A stretch of DNA of 64,000 bases from Gnetum montanum (GCA_015680685.1 MNCI01007715.1:360577-424576); one strand, 5' to 3'. Shown: positions 11,801-24,462, counted from the stretch's first letter. The notes: a model not told the origin generated them from the letters alone. Numbers and translations: made by a program.

Positions 11801-12643
11801 TGATAAATCATGTTTTCATATACTCTGATATCAAAGTAGCCACGATATCGAGTATGTGATATTGTAACCTAAGATGTGATATCATATATTCAATATCGTA
11901 GGGTTACTCCCGAATCTATAAATATAGCCCTCAAGCACATGATTGAGGGTATTTTTTGGTAGTCAAGTAGTGAGACTCTTGCAATTTGTCCATTTCAGAG
12001 TTATAATATTTTCCAAGTGCCTACAGTAGGATGTCTAAGTGTGAATGGATCTTTATTCAAGAATTGATGTACCTAAACACACCATTGTGTTGGCAATAAA
12101 GAGAAACTCTTCGATTCATCCCTGTAGCATTTGAGACTTTCTTTCTCATGCATTTATATATTGTGGTTTCATGCAACTTTCATTAATGTTATTCATGCAA
12201 CAATTAATTTTCATTAATCAAGAAACTCATTAAAATACACAAGCATTCAAACATATGTGTGGTACTTAGTAGCTCAAAAACAATTAGCATTTGACAACCT
12301 AGCAATGTTTACACAAAGTTTAGGATGTGTCTAAGAAGTGGAAATAGTTACTTGTGTTAGGTTAGATTAGACCATAGTTTACTTAGCATTTAATTACTAT
12401 TACTTTTATTCTTATTCTAGGTGAGTAATCTGATAAAAAATAATAAAAAATCTTATGCCTTAGTTTCACTTGACCATACAATTGCATTCCACAAGTGGGA
12501 CTAGGAAGACAATAAATAGACAACATGCACACAATATTTAGCTTTGATGTACTTAGTAATTATAGTTTTTGGAATTCAACTGAATCACACATGAATTCCT
12601 ATGATTCATATGGTTGTATGTAGGGGTACCTTATCACTCATCA
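11801..12643 (+). repeat. Element A 3' LTR
   Basis: Begins TGATAAATCATG and ends ACTCATCA. The U3 array has GATATC at 11827, 11844 and 11878 with a decayed GATATT at 11858; TATA is at 11917-11924. Many substitutions and indels relative to 2685-3553 point to an old insertion. Confidence 0.92.
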
Positions 12644-13520
12644 GCTAGCAATGATTCACCTTACCGAGGTGGCTTAAATAGTTAGTCAGATGGAGAGGGG
12701 TGGTTCCATTTTCTCTACTCAAAGAATGTAGTTGCCTTCGAGGTCATATCCCAATGCTTAGAAGGTGATAGTATCCTTAGCAACACATCATCTATTCCCA
12801 AAAATCTTTAGAAATGCCACCAATTTCTCGATGAGGTTAGAGGAAGGTGAAGAGGAAACCATCTTGGTGATGCAGCACTAAGCATAGGAAATAGCAGTAT
12901 AAGTGGTAGCTAACCATGTGGCTGAAGCACTGAATGTAGCTATAGCATTTGTACCAGACGTATCCGTGCTCCAAGATGTGCAAAAATCTATAGGCATGGT
13001 TAGTGGGAAATTGAACATAGCCCAACATGAACAACTACTGGAATGACTGGTAGGAACTAGGTAATTGACTTTGGATATCTTTGATCTTTCGGAGAACATC
13101 ACTACAACCTAGTTAGAGCTATTGAATTCCAAGGGAAAATGCATCATATGGAGGGGAAACTAGAAATGGCTGAAGAGAAAAATCAATACTTGGACATGGA
13201 GGTTGCTAATCTTCGTGTCCAACTTGCAAAGCAAACAATCCTTAGCTAGGCTCAGAACTTTATGGATCTAAAGTGGTGTTACCCATCACTTCGAATGATC
13301 CTCTCGAACTTTATGGATGAGGCTCAGAATAATGAGTCAAGAATCATTGATCTTGACTCTTCAAAGAAAGAGCACATCCAAATGCTTAATCACATTGAGT
13401 GGTATCAAGACAAACAACAGAAAAAGCATCATCATAATCTACATTAATTCCTAATTAAAAAGGGGGATCTAGTTCTCAAGGCTATTCACGAAGCCATGAA
13501 CAAGTTCTTAAACCTGTGAA
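12644..13520 (+). pseudogene. ORF1-like retroelement gene, 3' half, broken
   Basis: This continues the gene begun at 1582. The clearest part is a heptad-rich, charged helix-forming segment at about 13110-13430 (GKLEMAEEKNQYLDMEVANL, then SRIIDLDSSKKEHIQML), a predicted coiled coil. The corresponding segment of the second copy is at about 50549-50900. Stops and frameshifts are frequent. Directly downstream is the tandem array at 13700. Whether the gene belongs to the same element as the LTR at 15622 is not certain, but strand and order allow it. Function is unknown. Confidence 0.45.
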
Positions 13521-13699
13521 CAAGTTCTCAACCAACTAGGAAGGGCCTTCGTTGGTCACGAAAGCATATGAAAATGGAGCATTCATGATTGCTGACTTAG
13601 ATGGTAATGAGTTTGCTAATCCTATCAACCACTTGTACCTAAAACCGTATTATGCCTAACATGCAGTATCATGCCAATAATAAAGCAAGGTAAGTAGAG

Positions 13700-14101
13700 C
13701 ATTTGCTATGACGTTAAACTGGCACAGAGCATCTTCTGTGATGTTAAACTAGCACAGAGCATCTTCCATGACGTTAAACTGGCATAGATCATCCGCCATG
13801 ATGTTGAACTAGCATAGTTTATCTTCCATGACACTAAACTAGCACAGGTTATCTTCCATGACATTAAACTAGCATAGAATGTCCTTGGGCTATGACATTA
13901 AATTGGCACCCATAGCATGATCTGCTATGACCTTAAACTAAGCATCCACCATCCAATATGATTTTAAACTAGCACAACGGTCTCCTAGGACCTTAAACTA
14001 GCACAACGTGGTCTGCTTGGAGCTTAAACTAGGATCATGATCTACTGGGACCTTAAACTAGCACAGTCGATGGTCTACCAACACCTCAAACTAGGTTCAC
14101 A
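13700..14101 (+). repeat. About 30-bp tandem repeat array (about 13 units)
   Basis: Diverged units of 28 to 38 bp share the core TTAAACTAGCA preceded by ATGAC and followed by a short variable piece ending CATC. The first six units are best conserved. The same core occurs in a four-unit array inside element F at 57075-57207. Amplified tandem repeats are known in Tat-group elements (Retand type). Units are adjacent with no unique spacers, so this is not a CRISPR array. Confidence 0.85.
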
Positions 14102-15605
14102 AGTCAACATCTATGATTCAACATATGTGATCTTGTGAACAAGTGAGTGAGCATACTTTCGATCTTCCATCACCTATCTATGCCTCCTGGCTAAGATGGG
14201 ATGGGGCATTGTAGTTCTAGAATGAAGTTTGCATCACCAAGGAAAAAACATCTAGGAAATTTGCAATGTCATCATCCTTGGAATCTTGTTGATCTGCTAG
14301 AGATGTTGTTTGACATCTTGCTAACCTTCCAGAGCTACCACCATCATCGCTAATCATCCTGGTCATAGCTCCCACCATCAACACTTTCTACTAGAGTTCC
14401 AAAATTATTGTGTCATATCCACAATGCTATCATCCTCTATCCCGCGTCATTGTCAGAGTCTGGAAGAGCATTCACTAGCTTGGCTTCCCACCTTATGGCT
14501 AAGTTTCTTGGCTCCTACCTTTGGTGAGGATTCTTGAGCACCTACATCACCATTGCTCCTAGCCTCTTGAGTGCTCACTTCTGGTGTGGATGCTAGAGCT
14601 TTTTGGCCTACCACCATTGATGCCTACATTAGCCTTCCTACTTTGGACATTGCACACACCAGACACAGCACTTGCAACCCTTACAGTGTCCCGAGCAGGT
14701 AGGACTTCACCCTCACTTCACATGGTGGTTATTTTTTTTTCTAGTTTTCTCTCTATTGTGTTTGTAGGATAAAGCTAGTATGGCATTGTTCAAGAATGAG
14801 TTTCACCATGAGAGAAAGACACTACATTATTTCAATGTACACCCCAATATCCCCTCAACTAACCTAACCTCTACCTCCTACTCTTGTAATTTCCAACATC
14901 CCCTCGTAAGCTTCCCCAATGCAGATGAAACCCTTTCCCATGCTTAATTATTAAACCCATGATGGACGTAATGCAACTCATCCCATGGAAGCCTTTATAC
15001 GCTAGTCAAAGCCCCACAAAAATGTAACACAACTCATCCTAGGGAGGAAACACTTGTCCTATAGTAACGATACAGTTTCCTTCAAGTAGATATGGGTGTG
15101 CAATTCGTCTGCAACATAAAGGCCAAAAAAAATAAAAAGAAAAGAAGAAGAAAAAGGAAAAAAAAAAGAAAAAAGCAAAAAAAGATGAAGAAAAGAAGGA
15201 AAAAGAAAAGAGAATGAGACAAGACAAGTACCCAAGTCAAATGGCATAGTTTCTGCTCTACAACTATCTCAACCTTAGATCGACCATCTCTAAGCACTTC
15301 AATGAGAGGTTGAAATCCAAAGGAAAAAGACAACTATGTGTGCTAACTCCCTCGCAAGCACTTTGAAAATGGATTACACTATGGAAACAGGTTATCAAGG
15401 CATCACATCCTACATTTTTCCTTTTCCATCCATTGTCCATCTCCTTAAACCCATTCCTTGTTCTCTACCATACTTCACTTCCCTAACACTCTCAAGCCTA
15501 GAAAAGCATCATCTAAGTGGGCACTGATGAATGGTGTTGGTGTCATGTTCATCATGGTGTTTCACATTCTTTGTCGATGTCTCTCGGGCCAATTCTCCAT
15601 ACATC
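14102..15605 (+). other. Element E 3' region without gene
   Basis: No supported gene. A low-complexity purine-rich tract of about 100 bp lies at 15122-15222 (A with interspersed G), which creates phenylalanine-rich shadow frames on the other strand. The rest has no structure I can name. Confidence 0.5.
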
Positions 15606-15621
15606 AACAAAGAGGGGCCAG
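15606..15621 (+). other. Element E polypurine tract
   Basis: AACAAAGAGGGGCCAG immediately precedes the LTR start TGAAACACC, which identifies the following LTR as a 3' LTR on the + strand. Confidence 0.65.
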
Positions 15622-17803
15622 TGAAACACCACTAATTTTGGGCTCTTGCGACTCAGCATCAGATTTCTCTAAGAGTTGAAACTTGGGCAAAATTTCTCTA
15701 AGTTTGGTGTCATACTTTGTAATGTAGATAGCGTAGCACCCTAGAATTCCTAATTTTTGCAAACGTTTTTCTAAGTTTGCCTACTACGCTTCCTAGAACA
15801 GTCAGCATAGCACACATTTCCAAGGCTAGTTTACACAAATGCCAAGCCAGAAGTGGTCAAAAGGGCACTGAGGATGGACTAAACTGTTTGGCAAATTTTC
15901 TATCTTTTGAGCCATCAAGCTTGCTATGCTCTCTAGCTTGCCCAGCTTGACAAATGTCCCAGTTGTCAGTCCACCTAGGTGCTAGGCTAGGAATTGTCAA
16001 AAGTGCTTAGGATGGACTAAATAGTTTGGCAAATTTTCTATCTTTTGGGTCATCAAGCTTGCTATGCTCTCCAACTTGCCCAGCTTGACACATGTCCTAG
16101 TTGCCAGTCCACCCAAGTGCAAGACTAGGAATTGTAAAAAGTGCTTAGGATGGACTAAACGGTTTGGTAAATTTTCTATCTTCAAACCTGCTATGCTCCA
16201 CTACACTACACAGCGTAAACAGCGTAACAGGAATTTTGGACTTGAATTGTTCTAAGTGTTGGACCAGACATGGAAGGTGCATTTGGCAATTTTTTCACTT
16301 TCGAGGTAGCCTAACCTGCTTCATCTTTGGAGTATGATCAACATCCCATGGAAAAACATTGCAAGTTTTATCAAAATTCATCTAAATCTTGGTGTTATGC
16401 TCTGCTAAGTTGCATAGCGTAAATAGCGTAGCAAAGCAACTAGGGTCAAAAAATTTTCCAAGTATGAAACAAGGGGGTCTCAAGTTATTCTAACAGGGAA
16501 GATGCATTTTTATGATTGCTAAAATTTCTTTTCTTGCTAAATCCTAGAGTGATGTTTTCAATTTTGGCAAAATCCTCTAGAAAATGGGTGTTATGTTTTG
16601 CTATGCTATGCAGCGTAGACAGTGTATGTGGCCAAAACTCTAAAAATTTTCTAAGTTTTTACACTATGCTTCATCACACTCGATAGTGTAGACAACGTAA
16701 TACTTAGAAAGCACCTCCAAATGCCTCCAAAAGCTCCCAGAACTTGGCATCGACCTTCATTTCAACTCTGGCATCTCTCTGATGACCAGTAGTTTGCTTT
16801 GTTTTTGCATTCCATGTTGATTCCCAAAATTTTCTCTATGCTTGATCCCACTCAAAAGAGGAGGGAAGACATAGTCCTGAAGCCTAGGCTACAAGTTACA
16901 TGTGTTTTGGGAATTTTTATAGGTACATGGCAATTCTTCAAACCTTAGCACATGCGTTTTGGGAAATATGGTCACAGTTTGGAAAATTTTCAGTCCATGT
17001 TGTTGTCCTATCAAGCATAGCACCATTGAGCTTAACATGTTGAACGTAGCACATTAGCGTGACACATTCACATTCGTGCTATGTGGGACCCAGGACATGT
17101 GGCATCCAAAACATATCTCCCCCCTAACCTTGGCTTTATAAATACCCCAGTAATCAGCATTTTAAGGGTTGGCTTTGGTAGATGATTGGTAAACAAAAAT
17201 TTGTTGAGTAGAAAATCTCAGTATTAAGAGCATTCCTAATATCTGCCTCACTCTTGCACTTGAGCATGACACCTGCACCCTACACCTGCACAGCATAGCA
17301 ACTGTCAAACTAGCAAGCTTTAGCTCCTTTGTCTCTATTAGCACCGTGTCTGTAATGACCCAGGGACTATGACCATATTGCCTCACTACCCAACTATGCC
17401 TATCTGACACCACGTACCAGTTATACACATCATTTGATCAAAAGTCATGTCCCCCAATATTGGGGTGATGCATTTCCTCACTTGAACTATCATTTTATTT
17501 TTCTACAGCACATATTTTAAACTATTAGTGTACTTGTTTATTTCTATTGGCATTATGCATTAAGACATGCACATTGATATGTTCCTGCTATTATGCATGT
17601 TGCATTCCTATTTGTGCCTACTTTTGCGTGTGATGCTCCAAAAATATTATTCACAAACAGTTATTAGACACCAAGTAATTCCTTGTCTAGTCAACCAAGC
17701 TGTTCAGGGCACCCTATTTCTATTATCTTGAACACAGTCCTCCCACGAATTCGGGGTTAGGCTGTACGCTTGATGCCTCCTGGTGTTCTAGCCATCAATG
17801 TTT
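15622..17803 (+). repeat. Element E 3' LTR (Tat-like), long
   Basis: Starts TGAAACACCACTAATTTTGG, aligning with the F LTR start at 51230 (TGAAACACCGTGAAAATTGT). Homology with F is also clear around the TATA box (TATAAATA at 17137-17144 versus 52015-52022) and near the end (GTTCAGGGCACC at 17701 versus GTTCAGGGCACT at 52673). About 2.2 kb against 1.56 kb in F; part of the excess is the 138-bp repeat. Homology stops at about 17803, where copia LTR sequence begins without a PBS. Confidence 0.8.
15860..16200 (+). repeat. 138-bp tandem repeat in element E LTR
   Basis: GATGGACTAAA recurs at 15873, 16011 and 16149, exactly 138 bp apart. Two full units and one partial are present, each containing GCTATGCTCTC and TTGCCCAGCTTGACA. 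F lacks it, so it amplified within the E lineage. Confidence 0.85.
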
Positions 17804-18020
17804 TTAGATGCTACAAGTATGGTACCCTTCAAACCACATTTGAGAGAAAAAAAGTTCAAAGGTGTGCTTACGATCTACCCTTCCTATGTGGACTACCCAA
17901 GTTGGGAAACCACATTAAATTTGGTATGTGTGCATTGTTAAAAGAATTATAACTTAGGAAATTTATTCATCCCCCTCCCCCACCCTTCCCCCCCTTTTTC
18001 TAAATTTAAAGATCCAAAAG
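17804..18020 (+). repeat. Element D 5' LTR, only the 3' end left
   Basis: Matches about 30314-30510 of the 3' LTR (CTTCAAACCACATTTGAGAG, GTATGTGTGCATTGTTAAAA). It is fused directly to the end of element E's LTR at about 17803, so about 850 bp of its own 5' part is missing. Confidence 0.75.
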
Positions 18021-18033
18021 TGGTATCGAAGCC
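18021..18033 (+). other. Element D primer-binding site
   Basis: TGGTATCGAAGCC resembles TGGTATCAGAGCC, the initiator tRNA-Met PBS of copia elements. Confidence 0.8.
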
Positions 18034-18072
18034 TAGTACTCTTCTTTGTCATCATCAACTTCAAGAGTAAAA

Positions 18073-19760
18073 ATGGAGGGGGATATCTTACACAAAGCCA
18101 TCCATTCTTGATGGATTTGACTTCACCTATTGGAAAGCTAGAATGAAAGAATTCTTTGAAACCATGGAGGGTGAAGGCTATGCTCACTTGTCTATAGCTC
18201 CACTAATATCATCAAGCCTTGCAACAAATGAACACAAGAATAGAAATATAAATTCATGTTCAATTCTAGAGTGAAAAATTGTTTATATTGTGCTTTGAAT
18301 AAATCAAAATTTAATAGAGTATCAAGATGTAAAATACCCAAATAAATTTGGCAAATTTTGGAAGCTATGTATGAAGGTACCTCTATTGTTAAGTAATCAA
18401 AATTGTTAGTCTTGTAAAGTGACTACAATAAGCTAAAAATAAGAGAAGGTGAGAAGATAAAAGATTACTTCTCTAGAGCCAATGATATTATTGTAGCCAT
18501 TAGAGGTACTATTAAAGACTTACCTAAAAGCAATGTGATCATTAAAATAATCAAAACTCTTCAACTAGAGTTCAAATCTAAGGTCATGGCAATGGAAGAA
18601 ATTAGAGATTTCTTAACTCTAAAATTTGAAGAACTTAAAAGTGCTCTCATTAGTTATGAAATGAATATCATAAGTGGAGTGACCCAAGAAAGACCTATTG
18701 CTCTAAAGACTACCTCCAATGATAAGGAGTTTAATGAGCATGATGAGGGCAACAAAGATGAGATTACCTTTCTCACTAGGAATCTACAACAACTGATAAC
18801 AAGAAGGAACGAAGAAACACATCAGCAAAGACTTAATCCATTCAAAGGTAAAGAAAGAGGTAAGAATTTTTTGAATTCTAGTTTATACTTCTCTTCTATA
18901 GAATGTTGATTTTGTAGAGGAAGAGGTCATATGCCCTCCGATTCTCCTATCAATTTCAGGTTGCAGCCCAAAAAACAAGTCCACTGATGAAGTAAAGAAG
19001 ACCAACTTCTATACAAGTTCAGATGATGGGAAGTAGAGTGAGAAAGAAGTGGAGGATGATGCAAAAAATTCTCATCTCATCTACATGGCCCTCACTGATG
19101 ATGATGCTAATTCATTAGAAGATGATCTTAAAGATGATGAAAAGTTTAATATTTTATCTAACCAGCTTCTATCATTTCAAAGCCTTTGCACCAAATTAAA
19201 TAAACAAGTCAAGTCTAAAGATTAGGAAATATCATTATTGAATTTGACTATTTCTGATCTTTCTAAATAACTCTCAAACCTAAGGGCTAAGAATGAAAAG
19301 CTAACCTCATCTTTAGAACAAGCTAAATTGGAAGTTGCAAATGTCAAATTAATAAATGAGAGATTGGCAAAGGGAAAGGAATCCCTTCAAATGTCCCTAG
19401 TACAAGGAAGAAGTCCACATGATAAGAGTGATCTAGGATGATATACTCAAGAACATTCATCATCTATAAACACATCCCAATCACATGATCCTCCAAAGGA
19501 GAAAGCTATCACATCAAAATCAGAGAAAGCATCCATATCTCAAAAAGGTCCTGAAAGGTTTGATTATTCTAATCACTCATACTACCATAGGAGGATTAGG
19601 TGTTATTATTGTCATAATTTAGGACATAAACAATGGGATTGCAATCTTAAATATTTTCATGTAAGTAATTGGTCATATCATAGGACTCTTTAGTCTTATC
19701 AAAGTGCACCGAGAAAGGGTTTTATGTAGGATCACAAAGGAGATTGAATGTCAATTCAAA
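18073..19760 (+). pseudogene. gag: Copia gag of element D, broken
   Basis: The frame starts near the ATG at 18073; LDGFDFTYWKARMKEFFE (18100-18160) is the conserved start of copia gag (UBN2-type). The longest open piece is 18535-18909 (IIKIIKTLQLEFKSKVMAME). Two zinc-knuckle sites follow: FCRGRGHMPSDS at about 18910-18945, where the last Cys is Ser, and a complete CYYCHNLGHKQWDC at about 19600-19641. Between them are an acidic ALTDDDANSLEDD segment and a coiled coil, the normal layout of this gag type. Several stops and at least one frameshift near 18100 break it. Confidence 0.85.
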
Positions 19761-20684
19761 ATACCAAAGAAACTAGAAAATCATGGAGAAGTAAATGTCA
19801 AGAATAGGGGAATCAGGACACCACACCAACAAATTCATCATAGGAAGCCAAGCTTTGGACATTGAAGAAGTTCAGTTAAGAAGAAAATGCTTAAATGAGG
19901 AAACTCATTCTCTAGCCCTCTAAAATCCATGACCTTTTGATAGTATAGTAGGTAACTAGAGAAAAATTTTCTTTTAATTTTACAAGCTTTCATTAAGACT
20001 ATAGTTCATTAGCAACCTTTGCGATCCCATCCTAACTTTGGCAAAGGCATCTTTCCAAAATCAAAGATGTCTCTCTGCTTTTCTATGCATTGTAGGAAAG
20101 ACATCTACTATGTGAGAAAGACATCTACTGTGAATCTCAAATGTGGGAAAGACATCTTCCTTTCATAAAAGACACCTTCTTTTTCATTCAAAGCCCTTAA
20201 TTCTCCATTTCTATCAAAGATGGAACTCTCCATTTTTGTCATATTCCTTCAAATCTATCCCACAAAGATGACTAGGGCTCCACCATTTGTAGTAATTTTT
20301 TCAAAGATGGAAATGTCTAGGCTACCACCCAAGAAGAATTCAAAAGGAAGTTCCAATAGTGTGCTAGCCTCTTACATGCCCTAGTTTTGTACCAATAGTG
20401 AACAACATAGGTTTGAGGTAACTCAAACCACTAGCATTATTTCTGAACATTCTCTTACTTTTCTAGCTTATTGACAATAAGCATTGCTAGACTATTTTCT
20501 AGTTCTTGCTTATTGCTAGACTATTTTAAGCTTTTGAACTAGAATACTTGCATTACCATAAATTTTCTAGTTCTTGAGGTGCTGATTAGAGAGTTTTATT
20601 GTAATATTGTTGTTTCTAATGCTATTGTTGGGGTCATTCACATCAATGATTGGGGGAATTGTTGTTGAGGTCTCGTCCTAAGTT
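19761..20684 (+). other. Non-coding stretch with AAGACATCTT words
   Basis: Copia protease, integrase and RT would be expected here; none is visible. Around 20030-20180 AAAGACATCT and its complement AAAGATGTCT recur at least six times, the same vocabulary as the U3 of the element D LTR (29640-29860), so part may be a decayed LTR of the same family. Confidence 0.45.
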
Positions 20685-21738
20685 ATGAATGTAATTCTAG
20701 GTATTTCTAGTCCTGATGTCTTTCAAGTAACCATTGATACCATGCATGATTTTTACACAAACGGTATAATGCCTATAGGACACGATGAATTCTGTGATGT
20801 ATTGTTTGGCATAAACATGTCTTTTAATAAGGGCCATATTGAGAGAATCAAGATGATTCCTGATGCCTCCACTTTGTCTCTTATTGTTCTATATAACATC
20901 ATGGTAAAAGGAGGTATCTATAGTTATCTATTATCATCCCAAGGTTTGTACTTTATTGTCTTCTTATAGGTTTACCATTCGATCTAGGGCATACACTTTT
21001 CTGAGACATTTTGAGCCTCTATGCCAAGGAGAGAATCCTTGGATATCCCTACCTCATCAACCTCTTGATTTTTCAAAGGGATGTCCCTATTCCAAAGTTT
21101 CCTTTACTTAAAGGAAAGAGGAGCCTCAGTGAATACATTGAGAAGAGGAGTACTTCCCATGCAGCAAAAGTAGGATCAAGCACATAGAAACAAAAGAAGA
21201 AAGCATCTCCATAGTTAAGAATATCGAAATCCACTAATGCTTAAATCAGTTCGTCGGTAAAGAATCTTCTCTAGCCCTTTCCATGAGTGATCAGAAAACT
21301 TTAGAGAAACCTCTCTTACTTGCTTAAGAGTTTGGATGTAGTTGGGATTCCACCTCCCTTCCATGGGCATGTATTTTAGGAGGTTACTACTCCTCCTATT
21401 TCTGATACTGAGGAGGATGTTCCTACCCCATCAAAGCATTTAGTAGAGGCTAGCCCTTCTCATGCTTATGACTTAGGGATGGAGCCATATTTAGAGCCAG
21501 AGGCACCCCCAACTAGTGTCTAGGGGGAGCATCATGCCCCCATGTAGTAGCTAGAGCATCATGATCTAGTCACTCAAGCTTACTCAATTCCTCCTTCTAC
21601 TGATGCTCATCCCTCATTTAAGCTATAGGTTATGGAGAGCATCTTTGGAACCATGTCCAATGGGTACCAGTTTAGTAGCCTCGAACTCCATTAGCTCCAC
21701 CAGATTCATCTCAGTTTTGAGTGAAGCTTCATCCTAGG
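20685..21738 (+). pseudogene. Late extra ORF of element D, 5' part
   Basis: A 94-codon open piece at 20685-20969 (starts MNVILGISSPDVFQVTIDTM) is followed by stop-broken sequence with acidic and proline-rich segments near 21400-21540. I do not recognise a named domain. It is followed, across element B, by another acidic tail (28846-28998). Position between gag/pol remains and the PPTs would suit the extra or env-like ORF of Sireviruses, but sequence evidence is weak. Confidence 0.35.
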
Positions 21739-22564
21739 TGATGAGAGGGGGGGAACCCCTACACTCAACCATACGAATACGAGTGTCTCACACACGATTT
21801 GGTTGAACTCCAAGGACTAAGTGCTTACGCACCTTATGGAACACTTAAGGTTAATCAATCGTTGTCTTCCCAAACTTACTTGTATTGTCACAGTTGTATG
21901 GTTAAGTAAGCTTGAGGTACATGATTTTTATATCTTTTATCTTTTTAACGCCTATGCTAATAGGGGAAAGGGTGAAGAGACTAATTGACTAACTTTCATT
22001 AACTATTCACTAACTAAGTTCTAATCGTCCTAGCACCGGTATCTATTCCCACTTGCCGTACACACCTTGAACCAATGCAACGTTGCTGGGATTACCAAAT
22101 GCTACTCATTATTGGGTTACCAAGCATTACACACGTGCTCGAAGTGGTCATACTGAATGCACTTAACTAAGAGAATTAAGGGTTGAGAGAGATTAATTAT
22201 CTAAGAAAGCATTTAAACATTTAATCGCTAATTAGTTCCTATTTAGCTTAGTCCATATGCTACAAGTTTTATTAGAAAGTTCATCTTTATTATCGTACAA
22301 AAATGTGTGCTCATGTATAATTTTCTCGAATAAAGATCCATTTACTTTGAGACTCCTACTGCAAGCACATGGAAATTTTTTGAACTCTGGACTGGTAAAA
22401 CTACTATAGTTTGGCTAAGGGTCTAGATCTAGATGTTGAAACAAGGGAAAGTCACCTTTTATTTATAGAACTAATGGTAAGATGTGATATAGAGTACGCG
22501 ATATCGTGTGGGCAGACACGATATTGCGGATGTGATATCAAATACATGATATCATGGCTCATCA
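21739..22564 (-). repeat. Element B 3' LTR
   Basis: On the + strand starts TGATGAGAGG and ends GCTCATCA; it matches 28060-28837. GATATC lies at 22500, 22534 and 22548, with GATATT at 22520, near the U3 end. Confidence 0.9.
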
Positions 22565-24462
22565 TACCCCCATGACTGAATCAAAACTCGTCCTCGAGTT
22601 CCTTACAAAATATTGGGAAGGTATGAGATTATTGACTTAAATGATACTAATGGTAAATGAGATGACATGTGAACGGATCATCATCACAAAACATGAAAAA
22701 ATTAGTGTTCATGACAACAAAAGTGAACAATGTATACATTTGACATCAAGCCTTATTTGGCAACTGAGAGAGAAGAAAGAAGAGAGAGAGAGAAAGAGAA
22801 GTTTGTTGCTACCGACGCCAAGATTGCACTTTTCATTGTCCATCCATAAGCACATCATCGATCTTGTTCCTTTGCATAATTACTTCAATACCAGTCCATT
22901 CCAAGTGTTCCCTCCAGATCCAATTCATTAGTGTATGATTTCCATCTACACACACAACACAGTCTTGTATTAGCAAGGGTAAATGAATCACAATGCAGTT
23001 GATACCTTACCTCAGTGTAAGGTCCATTGGCTGAGTTGTGATATGGCTGATGCGGATTCTAGAGATATAATATTGGTGACTACCCAAGGTGTAGGGGTTA
23101 GGAGAAAATCAAAAAAATTGGACCAAGATCCCCATGACTAAGAGCGAACCTTTGGTAGTGATAGAATGAAAAAAGAGAAGGAATAAGAAAGATGGAGAAA
23201 AAGAAACAACTGTAACGTCGATGAAATGGATGTCAAAGATGGAAATGAAAAAAATAAATGTTGATTACAAAGATGTTTCTGGGAAAGAAATTAACTGATG
23301 CACCAAATAGGAATGCTAGTGGATCCTCCCCAAAGTAGGCTCATGCCCTTAATGCCTTGGCATTCCCACATTCAAAGAGTCCATAGGCTCTAGAAATGTC
23401 ATTTGGAAGCAAGAGTTAAAGTCTTAACCACAAGAGTTTACCAAAAATAAAATAATGCATCAACCAAAATATGGACTACTGATACAACCGACAATGAGGT
23501 GAATGATGGAGAAAGAAGGATGGGAGGAAGAGAATGGAATGGAGTCTCAAGAACAAGGTGGTGTATAGCCCCTTGTATATTGATCGTTAATGTGACTTGG
23601 TAGATCTCATTCCAAATCCAGCCTCAAACAATCCACATCCAATGACTTCACATTAATACATTTGGCCAATCCATCCACTTGAAGTAACAAGAATGCCTCT
23701 AACAAAGAGCCACCACCATTCCGACAAAACGAGAAAGGAGAAAGTAGGAAGCGAGGAAGGGCCTTAGTTAGAGGGAACATGTTTGTTTAGTTCCATAACT
23801 AGTGCTTGTAGTCTAGATGATTATTTCTTCTAAGGGGTGTGCTTTGAATTCTCACTTTTTTTTTCTTTTGCACTTCTCTTTTTTTTATTTATGTGTGAGA
23901 ACCACACCATGCAAAGACTTATTATTTTTATTAGCTCAGCTTCCCAATAATGGAGTAACGTCAAAATGGTAAGAAAAAATCAAGAAGAAAACATCCAAGC
24001 ACCCAAGAGAATGGCCAACACAAATGCATCAAATCCCCTTAAAGTCACACCCTTTCAATCCTTGAGTCCTTCCTTAGTTTGAGAAATGCTTAGTCATCAA
24101 TTCATTGATAGTTCTTATTATTTAGAAAGGGACTATACATTTCCCAGCCAAGAGATACCATAGAAATTCATGGATGCATGGATGATGTGGACTCATTGCA
24201 TGATATACCAAAAGAACCATACCTTAGTATCAACATCATAACTTAAAGGTAAAAACCAAACATTAGCAATCCATGGAATACAGTTCATACCATCATCAAG
24301 AGCACTTATTAGGTGACAAACTTAACACACAAACAAATGAAAAAGTATGAACGATGTTGTAAAACAAAAATAAGAAAAGTTAAAGAAATTTGTAAAACAA
24401 AAAATGTGTGAAAAAAACTTAAAAAGGAACGAAGGGCCTCGATTGATCAGCATAGGTGGCCA
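22565..24462 (-). other. Element B PPT and 3' untranslated region
   Basis: The PPT (TCAGTCATGGGGGTA on the - strand) abuts the LTR at 22565. The next 1.9 kb matches A's 3' region and contains the GCAAAGACTTATTATT block and a GA-rich run at 22765-22800. No supported coding frame is present. Confidence 0.65.

Larger units (their letters stand above)
2685..12643 (+). mobile_element. Element A: full-length Ty3/gypsy, Athila-like, decayed
   Basis: Two similar LTRs (869 and 843 bp) bracket an 8.2-kb internal region with gag, protease, RT, RNase H and integrase in Ty3/gypsy order. The PBS (TGGCACCATTGCTGGGGA) resembles the tRNA-Asp type PBS of Athila-group elements. Each coding part carries multiple stops, so the copy is dead. 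Bases flanking the LTRs (ACCAA on the left, GCTAG on the right) do not match, so no target duplication is seen; either the ends have changed or the LTRs belong to recombined copies. Elements B, C and G are close relatives. A is the only copy here that retains pol. Confidence 0.9.

Noticed and set aside
13700-14101. CRISPR-like array
   Set aside because: Units are diverged and adjacent with no unique spacers of constant length, and the DNA is nuclear plant sequence.
15039-15333. Phe-rich membrane-like frames on the - strand
   Set aside because: They are produced by the purine-rich low-complexity tract at 15122-15222 read on the other strand.
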